Shown: in pieces, positions 56,589-64,000 of the stretch | Position numbering within the stretch: the first letter of the stretch is position 1 | Layout: every line of letters starts with the position of its first letter | Assembly: GCF_000177235.2 (NCBI RefSeq) | Contig: NC_014829.1 | Coordinates: 3,534,001-3,598,000, forward strand | Direction of reading: 5' to 3' | DNA: 64,000 bases | Origin: Evansella cellulosilytica DSM 2522 | Lineage (GTDB): Bacteria; Bacillota; Bacilli; Bacillales; Salisediminibacteriaceae | Translations under genes and position numbers: made by a program | Notes under the pieces: model-generated | Databases searched by the model: none | Seen by the model: the letters and a program-made list of their open reading frames with translations, nothing else | Told to the model about the DNA's origin: nothing

Positions 56589-57221
56589 TCAAGAACCTAG
56601 TTTTAAGTGTTTCTTAATATTTTCTAACCCGTACCTATCTATAAACTTTGACATTCTCTCTCTTTTTCTACCGTTTTGTCTATATAATTCTAATACAGCA
56701 TCTGTTAAGCTATACAATTGAGTAGGCTCTAAATTATCTTGTAATAAGACTGCTGTACGTGCATCTTCACCCTTTGCCTGACCACCTATATATAATTCAT
56801 AATGTTCATTCCTTTTTATCACACCAATGTCATTAATTAGTGGTTCTCCACATGCATTTGGACACCCAGTATAGGCAGGGCGTAATGTAAAAGGAACTTC
56901 TTGTCCCGCTATTCTTCTGTTAAGTTCTATTGCTACTGGCATCCCTTCTTCTTCTGCTCCTTTACAGAAATTACACGTTCTTAAGCTTTTGACGTAGGAG
57001 CCAACTTTGTATACGCTAAATCCTTCTTTTTCTAATGAGTGTGTTACTTCATCCACATGACTCTCTTTCACATGAATGATAAGCTGTTGAAATGTCGTCA
57101 TTTCCACTTCAGAATTTGAATCTAAATATGAACCTAAAGCGACTAATTGCTGAGGTGTCAACTTTGCGCCAAACCCAATACCTCCATTAACCGCTAGTGG
57201 TATCGTCTTTTCTTCAGACAT
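56589..57221 (-). CDS. Short nitrite/sulfite-reductase-like siroheme protein
   Basis: 210 residues, less than half a sulfite reductase. It has one ferrodoxin-like half (residues 1-75) and one siroheme/4Fe-4S half with cysteines C83, C86 (CNFCKG) and C120, C124 (GCPNACG). The CX2C first pair differs from the CX5C of true reductases such as 38660-40285. Proteins of this kind are annotated as NirB/CobZ-like, function unclear. It stands alone behind a good promoter with a dyad in its spacer. Confidence 0.72.
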   Translation of the reverse strand: MSEEKTIPLAVNGGIGFGAKLTPQQLVALGSYLDSNSEVEMTTFQQLIIHVKESHVDEVTHSLEKEGFSVYKVGSYVKSLRTCNFCKGAEEEGMPVAIELNRRIAGQEVPFTLRPAYTGCPNACGEPLINDIGVIKRNEHYELYIGGQAKGEDARTAVLLQDNLEPTQLYSLTDAVLELYRQNGRKRERMSKFIDRYGLENIKKHLKLGS

Positions 57222-57257
57222 ATCGTTTCCCCCAAATTTTTACGTCATACAGATACT

Positions 57258-57286
57258 ATTATACGATACCTCACTACGGTATACAA
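57258..57286 (-). promoter_or_regulatory. Promoter with dyad in spacer, siroheme-like gene
   Basis: Minus strand: TTGTAT (57281-57286), 17-bp spacer, TATAAT (57258-57263). The spacer holds ATACC...GGTAT arms, a possible operator for an unidentified regulator. Confidence 0.6.
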
Positions 57287-57298
57287 CGTAGAAAATAA

Positions 57299-57331
57299 CA
57301 TGCTAAATGATGGAAGAAACCATTTAGCATG
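57299..57331 (-). terminator. Terminator of LacI-family gene
   Basis: Perfect 11-bp arms CATGCTAAATG and CATTTAGCATG. Confidence 0.7.
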
Positions 57332-57345
57332 CTCATTACTTTTCT

Positions 57346-58371
57346 TTATTTTGAGGCTACAGATCGCCTTATTATTATTTCTCCTCTTATTAAAATCTTT
57401 TCGATTGGGAAATCAGCATGATTAAAACGCCAAAACAATTTTTCCACAGCTCTCTTTCCAATTGCTTCCTTCAACACTTGAACGGTAGATAACGGTGGCT
57501 CTGTATACAAACTAATATCTAAATTATCAAAGCCTGTAACTGAGCACTCCTCTGGAACACGGATATGATGTTGATGTAACGTTTCCAAAACTCTTTGTGC
57601 GATATCATCATTAGCACAAACGAAGGCAGTAGGGAAATCCTGATTCCCTTTCTCCTCTTCAATCCAATTAGAAAACTGCTCTGCAAATTGATCCGTATAG
57701 GCGATTTTTAACGGTTCTTGAACGGAACTTTGAAGACCAGCTTGCTCTAATGCTGTTCGATAGCCTAAAAATCTATCATAAAAACTTGAAGCAAATCCAA
57801 TGTCACCAACAAAAAGTACATTTTCATGTCCAATAGTGACGAGGTGTTTCGTAAGCTTATATGTACCGTCATAGTTATCAATAAATACAGAGTCTGCTGC
57901 AATCAATGGGTCCTCATGGTCCACTAAAACCATCGGAACGTGTAACTGCTGCAAATCTAGCATCATCTCAGTAGAAATATGTCCTACGCAAATAATCCCC
58001 TTGACCCCTTTAGTATTAATCATGTCCTTAAAAGGCTGCTCCTCAGTAACAATGACAAGTCCCCAATTTTTGTCATGAACACCATCTGATAATCCTTCAA
58101 TAATCTTCCCCCAATAGGAGGATTGGTTTTCATAATGACGATTTGGAATAACCCCTAAAACAAAGGATGTATGATCATTCGGTTCGCTATCGGGTTGCAT
58201 TGGGACATTCTCATTATTTTTAAAGTAACCTAGCTGTTTCGCAACGAATAATATCTTTTGTCTCGTTTTATCACTTACGCCTGGCTTCCCATTTAATGTT
58301 TTAGAAACTACATATTTTGAAACACCTGCAGTGTGGGCAATTTGCTGCATCGTTACTTTTCTTCTTGACAC
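57346..58371 (-). CDS. LacI-family transcriptional regulator
   Basis: 341 residues from a GTG after GAGGTG. N-terminal helix-turn-helix (TMQQIAHTAGVSKYVVSKTLNGKPGVS), then a periplasmic-binding-like ligand domain with the C-terminal VTGFDNLDISLYTEPPLSTV pattern. It probably senses a sugar or derivative. No obvious target operon touches it; the cellulase 3 kb away is one possibility. A perfect 7-bp dyad (58382-58401) just upstream may be an autoregulatory operator. Confidence 0.87.
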   Translation of the reverse strand: MSRRKVTMQQIAHTAGVSKYVVSKTLNGKPGVSDKTRQKILFVAKQLGYFKNNENVPMQPDSEPNDHTSFVLGVIPNRHYENQSSYWGKIIEGLSDGVHDKNWGLVIVTEEQPFKDMINTKGVKGIICVGHISTEMMLDLQQLHVPMVLVDHEDPLIAADSVFIDNYDGTYKLTKHLVTIGHENVLFVGDIGFASSFYDRFLGYRTALEQAGLQSSVQEPLKIAYTDQFAEQFSNWIEEEKGNQDFPTAFVCANDDIAQRVLETLHQHHIRVPEECSVTGFDNLDISLYTEPPLSTVQVLKEAIGKRAVEKLFWRFNHADFPIEKILIRGEIIIRRSVASK

Positions 58372-58381
58372 ATTGTTCACC

Positions 58382-58401
58382 TCAATAAGTTAATTTATTG
58401 A
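58382..58401. promoter_or_regulatory. Possible operator dyad upstream of LacI gene
   Basis: TCAATAA and TTATTGA separated by 6 bases, 11 bases from the start codon. It lacks the central CG usual in LacI operators, so this is tentative. Confidence 0.3.
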
Positions 58402-58445
58402 TATAATTTAAAGCTGTTTTCGTAAACTTTGTTGTTTTTTTAGGC

Positions 58446-58665
58446 TTGGTGAAACGAAAGGTGGCGACTCCAGCGACGAGCGTTACATCACGATTAAGCT
58501 TCGAGTTGTCTCGACGGATACAACTCCAGAGCATTGCATGTAGAGGAAGAGACAGGTTGAGAGCTGAAGATCCGTCGGGGCGGGGAGGGATTGGAAAAGG
58601 TAAATATCGACCTTTTCCAGTCCCACTTGAAGCATTGCCCGCGGAAAGCGTCCACCTGTAGTGGA
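58446..58665. repeat. GC-richer structured intergenic element
   Basis: Flanking GGTGGCGACTCC and GGAAAGCGTCCACC arms are partly complementary. A GGGATTGGAAAAGG hairpin (58587-58624) lies inside. It is visibly richer in G and C than its surroundings and resembles the GACTCC...CCCGCGGAAAGCGTCC sequences found dispersed in many Bacillaceae. ORFs across it are not credible. Confidence 0.6.
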
Positions 58666-58801
58666 GCCAAGCAAATAAATATTCTTAAAAACAACAATCT
58701 ATGCGAAATGAGCCTACTTTAAAGTACCTAGTCTACAAAAAAACGGGAGTTATTTTTGTTATTACCTCTGTTATCATTGTAGCATACTCCGCCAGAAAAA
58801 A

Positions 58802-58851
58802 GAAAGAGCATGTCTATTCATGTCAAATGACATTTATGACACACTCTTTCT
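58802..58851 (-). terminator. Terminator of the exchanger gene
   Basis: Outer AAAGAG/CTCTTT arms and inner ATGTCAAATGACAT stem, then TTTTTTC on the minus strand. Confidence 0.8.
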
Positions 58852-58854
58852 TTA

Positions 58855-60450
58855 CTACAATATTAGCGCCAATACTTGCGCTGCTAATGCTACAAAAAAT
58901 AAAGCAAACGGATAAGCTGCCGCGTATGCAATAGCAGGATCATCTGTGTCGATGAGATTGTTACAAGCACCGAGACCAGGTGTACTAGTCATCCCACCAC
59001 ATAGTGCTCCTAGTGAATGGATAATACTGAGTTTAAATAGCTTTTTCGCAATAAAATAGCCGAGAAATATCGGAACAATTGTAATAATCGCGCCGCCAAT
59101 GATTAACCGGAACCCTTCATTTATCACGACCTCTACTAAGCCGCTCCCTGCATTCGTCCCAGCACCAGCTAAAAATAAAACGAGTCCTAAATCTCGAATG
59201 ACGCGATTAGAAGGCTGATAAAAACGTGCATGAATCGGACCTAATTTCCCGAAGTGACCAATCAAAATTGCGACGAAAAGAGGGCCACCAGCAACTCCTA
59301 ATGTCATACTTCCAATCCCTGGAATAGTAATTGGGATCATACCTACAAAAATACCTAAAAGTAAAATAAGACTGAGCGACAATATATGGACATTCGTTTC
59401 TGAATGCTGTCTTTTACCAAAGAGATTTTCAACAAGCTTTAACCTTCGTTCACTACCAACGACAGTCAAAATATCTCCACGCTCAAATCTCCAAGAAGGA
59501 TTTTGATTAAATTCGAACCCTCCTCTTTCCATTCGTGTTACATTCACACCGTAATTTGCTCGAAGCTTTATTTCGCGTAAGTTTTTACCGATTAACTCTT
59601 CAGATTCTACCGGTATTTTTTTTATCTTTAAATTATCTTTATACTCTATTCTAGTACGTACTTCAGATCCGACTTTTTCCTTTAAGGTGTCTAGATCTTC
59701 AGAAAATCCAACAGCAATTAGTTCGTCTCCTTTTAAAATCACAGTATCATTACGTCCTAAAAAGCTACGATCACCACGGATCACCTTACTAATGACGACA
59801 GAACTATTTTGATTTAGCTTTAGCTCCTTTAAAGTTTTCTTATGCAGTTGTTCATTTTCAACTTTAAACATCTTTGATTTCGGTGATCCTTTATGCTTTA
59901 CAGGACCAGTCGTACGTTTTAAATCCTTTTTCAAATCAGTCTTTAACATTCGCGGCAACAACTGTATAAATAATACGACAGCGATAACACCAAATGGATA
60001 GGCAATTCCGTAACCAACTGACGCAATAGGATCATTCGTAGCTTCTAATGCTGCTGCAAGACCTGGGGTACTCGTTAGTGCACCTGTCATTAAGCCGATA
60101 CTTAATGGGGCTGACAATTGAAAAACTTGTGCGACGATAATCGTCGTAATGGAAGCAATCAATACGATAAGAAACCCTAAAATGCCAAAAACAATTCCTG
60201 TACTTTTTATCATCTTAAAAAAACGCGGTCCTGCTTGTAAGCCGACTGCAACAATAAAAAGACTAAGTCCTAAGTTTTGTACAGTGCTAGGAATAATATA
60301 GCCAAAATGGCCAAACACCATTGCGGCTAGTAACACGCCCGATGCACCTAAATTTAATCCTTTAATCGAAAGCTGTCCTAAAACTGAACCTAACAATAAA
60401 ATGACGAAAATCAGTACTAGTGGATCTTCTAGAAACGATAATACGTCCAT
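58855..60450 (-). CDS. AspT/YidE-type putative exchanger with two TrkA-C domains
   Basis: 531 residues. Two membrane halves, each with the duplicated AspT pattern ending in GALTSTPGLAAALEAT and GGMTSTPGLGACNNL, flank a cytosolic region of two TrkA-C (RCK_C) domains (about 195-345). The family includes the aspartate:alanine exchanger AspT and uncharacterised YidE/YbjL proteins. The substrate is unknown. RBS GGGAG. Confidence 0.87.
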   Translation of the reverse strand: MDVLSFLEDPLVLIFVILLLGSVLGQLSIKGLNLGASGVLLAAMVFGHFGYIIPSTVQNLGLSLFIVAVGLQAGPRFFKMIKSTGIVFGILGFLIVLIASITTIIVAQVFQLSAPLSIGLMTGALTSTPGLAAALEATNDPIASVGYGIAYPFGVIAVVLFIQLLPRMLKTDLKKDLKRTTGPVKHKGSPKSKMFKVENEQLHKKTLKELKLNQNSSVVISKVIRGDRSFLGRNDTVILKGDELIAVGFSEDLDTLKEKVGSEVRTRIEYKDNLKIKKIPVESEELIGKNLREIKLRANYGVNVTRMERGGFEFNQNPSWRFERGDILTVVGSERRLKLVENLFGKRQHSETNVHILSLSLILLLGIFVGMIPITIPGIGSMTLGVAGGPLFVAILIGHFGKLGPIHARFYQPSNRVIRDLGLVLFLAGAGTNAGSGLVEVVINEGFRLIIGGAIITIVPIFLGYFIAKKLFKLSIIHSLGALCGGMTSTPGLGACNNLIDTDDPAIAYAAAYPFALFFVALAAQVLALIL

Positions 60451-60634
60451 TACCCATCATCTCCCGAGATGTCTAAAATAAAGTGAAAGCCATCACTTTT
60501 ACTGTTAACTATTTACACATTATATAGCTATCAACTTATTCATGCATTATAAAAGTGTATTATTTCACATATTCATCATATTTATATTAGGAAATAAAAA
60601 AGCGATGGATATACTTTCATTACCTATCCAAGGT

Positions 60635-61357
60635 CTATAAAGAAATAGATAATCCGGAAGACGCTATCAAAATTTCACCATCAAAATATTTACTCGCCTC
60701 ATTCTTTAATTGCTGATGATCGCCATGGTGTGGTAAATGTGATAGCAGCAATTGTTTTACACCAGCTTTTTGTGCAAGCCTCCCAGCATCTCTACTATTC
60801 ATATGACCGAATTGTGAAACATCATTCTCTTCATATGCGCTGCACTCTGCAATCAGTACATCGCTATTTTTCGCAAAGTCAGCTAGTTCTTCCTGATAAC
60901 TAGTATCGGCTGTATATGTCATTATCTTCCCATTTCGTTCTATTCTCATAGCATAACAAGATGCGGGATGAACAGTTTTGTGAAAGTTGATATTGAATGG
61001 TCCTAATGTCAACACATGCTTCTCAGAAAAAGCTTTTGCTACTACTAGATCTTGAAAGTGTAGCTTTTGAAATTTTTCTTCATCCTCTGTATGTCCGTAA
61101 ATGATTTTTTTCTCTTTCGATTGTGTTAATATTTGCGAATAGTGGAATACGCCAATATCTGCCATATGGTCATGATGATAATGGGATAAAATGATTGCTT
61201 TTAAGTCATTTAGATTACAAAACTTTTGTACGTTGGAAATGACTCCACTACCACAATCAATTAATACGTTATACTCGTCTGCTTCTAACAAATAACCTGA
61301 AGTCGCTTCCCCTGCCTCTGGATAACCATGCCAAAACCCAACTACCGTCATCTTCAT
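60635..61357 (-). CDS. Metallo-beta-lactamase-fold hydrolase (YhfI/RNase Z-like)
   Basis: 240 residues from the ATG 8 bases after TAGGAG. Zinc motif SHYHHDH (His59, His61, Asp63, His64), then YTADTSYQEEL and LLSHLPHHGDH. It resembles B. subtilis YhfI, an uncharacterised relative of RNase Z and phosphodiesterases without the long exosite of RNase Z. Cytosolic. Function unknown beyond metal-dependent hydrolysis. Confidence 0.85.
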   Translation of the reverse strand: MKMTVVGFWHGYPEAGEATSGYLLEADEYNVLIDCGSGVISNVQKFCNLNDLKAIILSHYHHDHMADIGVFHYSQILTQSKEKKIIYGHTEDEEKFQKLHFQDLVVAKAFSEKHVLTLGPFNINFHKTVHPASCYAMRIERNGKIMTYTADTSYQEELADFAKNSDVLIAECSAYEENDVSQFGHMNSRDAGRLAQKAGVKQLLLSHLPHHGDHQQLKNEASKYFDGEILIASSGLSISL

Positions 61358-61608
61358 CTTTTTCACTCCTAAAAAGAATATTCTTTCTTGCTCCGTATAT
61401 TTTGGTTAAGTATATCAAAATGTGGACGATGTTAAAAACGACTATAAAGTGTGTATTTCTCGTTACTACAGTTTTGCAATTTTAACTATTTCATTGAAGA
61501 TTATAGTAGTACAATCGCCCTGTCAGATCGGTGCGGGGTGAAAAATTGAAATAACAGTATGAAGCTAAAAGGGATCTGAACTTCTATTACATTCCTTTAT
61601 GTAAAAAG
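61358..61608. other. Intergenic region, nothing recognised
   Basis: AT-rich stretch between the MBL gene and the cellulase terminator. It should contain the MBL promoter, but no convincing boxes were found. Confidence 0.4.
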
Positions 61609-61640
61609 AAGACTCTACTGTCTAATGACAGAGAGCCTCT
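61609..61640 (-). terminator. Terminator of cellulase gene
   Basis: GACTCTACTGTC and GACAGAGAGCC arms, with TTCTTTTT following on the minus strand. Confidence 0.8.
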
Positions 61641-61655
61641 TTTATCGAAAATATA

Positions 61656-64000
61656 TTAGTTTGTAGCTACTTTTCTTCTTTGAATAACAAAGAATGCAAC
61701 ACCGCTCATTAATAATAGCGCACCAATTATTAAGAAATTGAATGTGTTTGTAGCTGTATCTGGTAATCTGTCGCCTTCTTTTTCTTCTTCAGCAGCTTGC
61801 TTTTCTTCATCAGCCTCGGATGCTTCACTTCCTTCATCTTCAGCAGATTCTTCTGCAGAAGAATCAGATTGTGTAGACTCACCAGTTTCAGACTTTAGTT
61901 CATTAACTTGTGCTTCTAAATCATTTAATTGTGCTTCTAGACTAGCAATCACTTCTAGTAGGTCTGCAACAACAGACTCATCAGCAAGGTCTGATAGTTG
62001 TGCTTCTAGATCTGCAATTTGTGTTTCAAGCTGTGCGATTTGCTCTTCATTAGAAGCTTCTACTTCTACTAACTGTTCTTGCAATTCATTTATATTTCTT
62101 TCTAGTACTTCTACTTTTGTTTCTAAAGACATATCCATTCTTACATTATCAAGAAATACTCTTCCAGCAAAGTCACTTTCATCGTCTGCGAAAATAAGCA
62201 TTAGATTACGTAACTCAATATCATTTTCGATATCTTCAATATTAATCTCTACCTCATAATGATATAGGCCATCGTCTGTTACCGTAGCAGAATCTAGTTC
62301 TTCTAGATCAATTTCAAATGTTTCAGATGCTTGAGCCCAATATCCTGCCGCTGGCGGTTGAAAAATTAAGTTAATATCAATAGCACCTTCTGTAGCTCTA
62401 TCTTCAATTGGATCAATGTAAAAATCAAAGGCTACAAATTCATAATCGCCACGAACTAAATCATCTTTATATAATGTTAGTCTTGGCGCAGTAGCCCAAT
62501 CATCACTTGGCTTCACTTCTGGGTATGCATATTCCCATGAAAGAGCATTTGATCCGTTAGCCTCTTCAATTGTTAATGCTGTTCTAACTGCAGATTCACT
62601 ATCCCACTCCCAGCCTTGACGAGTACCATCTTCAAAATCAGACGGAAGTGCTGAATCTCCTTTAGTGTCATGTTCCACTGGTTCTGGTACTGATTCACGG
62701 TCTCCTGTAACAGTAATATTATCTAATGAAATCACATCAGCATTTTCTGTGCCCACAAAAAGAATAATGTTATTAAGCTCACTACCTTCCGGGTCTTCTG
62801 CTATGTTTGTAAGATTTGGTGCATCTTCACCCGTGATGGTTAAGAGTGCTTTGTATGTGCCATCTTCTTGTTCTTCAAAGTCATCTTCCGTTATTAAAAC
62901 GGAATTAGATGCGTTCGCCCATTCATGAGCACTACTTTGAGGAATTGCTGCAATGGCTACTGTAGTTGGATCATCAACTACAACGTCCATCGATAACTCC
63001 TCTGCACCTAGTATGTCAAATGTTTCTTCCCATTCATCTGCAGAAATTCGTACATTCGACCAGTAATCTTCTTCTTCTCCAGCAATAGCGTTACTTTCAT
63101 CTAAACCGGTGATTTGAAGTGCGTCATTTACATTTTCAATAGTTACATCTACAGGGCTATCACTATTTTGTACAAACCCTTGTGTAGTCCCGTCGTTAAA
63201 GTCCCAAATTACTTCAGAGAATTCCTCTCTTGGTGTACGATCAATTGGCTGATATTCTTCTCCCAATATACGTGAACGTACGTATTCACCAGATACACTT
63301 AATTCTTCCATAGACCATACTTGATCTTCACCTGGGTCAAGATCAGTTGCATCAGATTCATTTAAAATAAATGGTGTAAATGCACCAGAAGTTTCATTTT
63401 TATTTGTTAAAGACCAGTTAGTCCAGCTAATGTTGTTTTCATTTAGAAAATTAAGCCAGACATCTGCTTCATTTAAGTAAGGACCATTATTACCGTCAGC
63501 TTCACTTACGCCCCACTCTGTTGCAAAGATTGCTTTTCCTTTATCTAGTGCGTATTTTGCGTTAGCCATTACGTTACTGCGATCCTCGCTAGATATACCT
63601 TCTGGATAACTCTCATTTGTTCCTTCGTGAGTACCAGTATAGAAATGTAGTGTATACATTGTATGATGGTCATCAATTGGATTATCAGCAGCTAAATCCA
63701 TTCTTTGACTCCAGTTAGGGCTACCTACGATAATAATGTTATCTTCAGCATTTCCACTATCACGAAGTGCATCTACGATAGGTTGAGCATATTCTCTAAC
63801 TGCTTCCCATCCGTCCTCATCATTCGTTATCCCAGGGCCACCGCTACTATTTGAGCTTGGCTCGTTTGCAAGCTCATAAATTAGATGTGGGTCATTTGGG
63901 TACTTTTCAGCAATGTGTAAGAAGAAATCTTTAGCTCCTAAATATTCTTCTCCATCTTCATTAACGCCACCTTGGTAAATGTCAGCATTAGGGTCACCAG
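61656..64000 (-). CDS. Wall-anchored GH5 endoglucanase with CBM17, CBM28 and coiled coil (5' end outside window)
   Basis: The frame stays open to base 64000, so the N-terminus is missing; about 780 residues are visible. The GH5 part has YELANEPSSN (acid/base Glu) and FATEWGVSE (nucleophile Glu, about base 63518). Then come a CBM17-like domain (about 63212-62697), a CBM28-like domain (62651-62133), a heptad-rich coiled coil (62129-61893), an acidic Ser/Glu linker, LPDTATN (61766-61746), a hydrophobic segment and RRK. The last three make a sortase signal. It cleaves beta-1,4-glucan at the cell surface. GH5-CBM17-CBM28 enzymes are known from alkaliphilic Bacillus. Confidence 0.92.
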   Translation of the reverse strand, partial: GDPNADIYQGGVNEDGEEYLGAKDFFLHIAEKYPNDPHLIYELANEPSSNSSGGPGITNDEDGWEAVREYAQPIVDALRDSGNAEDNIIIVGSPNWSQRMDLAADNPIDDHHTMYTLHFYTGTHEGTNESYPEGISSEDRSNVMANAKYALDKGKAIFATEWGVSEADGNNGPYLNEADVWLNFLNENNISWTNWSLTNKNETSGAFTPFILNESDATDLDPGEDQVWSMEELSVSGEYVRSRILGEEYQPIDRTPREEFSEVIWDFNDGTTQGFVQNSDSPVDVTIENVNDALQITGLDESNAIAGEEEDYWSNVRISADEWEETFDILGAEELSMDVVVDDPTTVAIAAIPQSSAHEWANASNSVLITEDDFEEQEDGTYKALLTITGEDAPNLTNIAEDPEGSELNNIILFVGTENADVISLDNITVTGDRESVPEPVEHDTKGDSALPSDFEDGTRQGWEWDSESAVRTALTIEEANGSNALSWEYAYPEVKPSDDWATAPRLTLYKDDLVRGDYEFVAFDFYIDPIEDRATEGAIDINLIFQPPAAGYWAQASETFEIDLEELDSATVTDDGLYHYEVEINIEDIENDIELRNLMLIFADDESDFAGRVFLDNVRMDMSLETKVEVLERNINELQEQLVEVEASNEEQIAQLETQIADLEAQLSDLADESVVADLLEVIASLEAQLNDLEAQVNELKSETGESTQSDSSAEESAEDEGSEASEADEEKQAAEEEKEGDRLPDTATNTFNFLIIGALLLMSGVAFFVIQRRKVATN

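Noticed and set aside
56589-57221. Frameshifted remnant of a full sulfite reductase
   Set aside because: It has its own promoter, RBS, start and stop, and flanking DNA shows no remaining reductase sequence, so it looks like a short native protein.
58446-58934. Short ORFs on both strands around the GC-rich element
   Set aside because: All lie within a structured repeat or terminator, have no RBS, and overlap each other.

Overview
The window is low-GC chromosomal DNA from a Bacillaceae bacterium. It keeps gene neighbourhoods known from Bacillus subtilis: ytqA-ytqB, ytpA-ytpB, ytoA, metK, ytlA/C/D, ytkD, and the S-box met and cys operons. Ribosome binding sites are strong GGAGG types, and several genes start with TTG or GTG. 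A GH5-CBM17-CBM28 cellulase, many acidic exported proteins and an ectoine-hydrolase-type catabolic cluster suggest a halotolerant or alkaliphilic cellulolytic bacillus, for example the Evansella/'Bacillus cellulosilyticus' group. That placement is inference. No rRNA, tRNA, prophage, IS element or CRISPR array was seen.

Layout. 1-8 kb: 3' end of a threonine aldolase gene, ytqA-ytqB, a kinase-like protein, ytpA-ytpB (lysophospholipase and sesquarterpene synthase), ytoA, a PAP2 phosphatase and a glycosyltransferase. 8-15 kb: metK behind a SAM-I riboswitch, a divergent ABC importer (ytlA/C/D), ytkD, and a mobA-fdhE pair. 15-24 kb: envelope functions (polysaccharide deacetylase, anchored proteins, GDPD) and an operon of alpha/beta hydrolase, membrane-bound MurF-like ligase and D-Ala-D-Ala-type ligase. 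23-28 kb: alcohol dehydrogenase, a 46-aa CxxC protein, a CPA2 antiporter and a 5'-3' exonuclease.

28-44 kb is a sulfur-to-methionine block. One S-box operon carries metI-metC-yitJ-metH. cysK stands alone. A second S-box operon carries cysP-cysH-sat-cysC-sulfite reductase-DUF3906-SUMT. With metK, these genes cover sulfate uptake, reduction to sulfide, cysteine, methionine and AdoMet, and three AdoMet-sensing riboswitches shut the supply off.

44-52.4 kb is a five-gene catabolic operon: ectoine-hydrolase-like M24 protein, trans-sulfuration-type PLP enzyme, M20 amidohydrolase, homoserine-dehydrogenase-like enzyme and aldehyde dehydrogenase, behind a PucR-type regulator. It looks like a variant ectoine degradation route and is the strongest candidate for an undescribed system. 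52.4-64 kb: a repeat-rich gap, SGNH hydrolase, AEC transporter, glycosyltransferase, a short siroheme-reductase-like protein, a LacI regulator, an AspT-type exchanger, an MBL hydrolase and the 3' part of a wall-anchored cellulase gene.

The intergenic DNA holds at least five families of small dispersed repeats. One is a set of hairpins whose loops are conserved while the stems change in compensating pairs. In two cases the hairpin also supplies the stop codon of the neighbouring gene.
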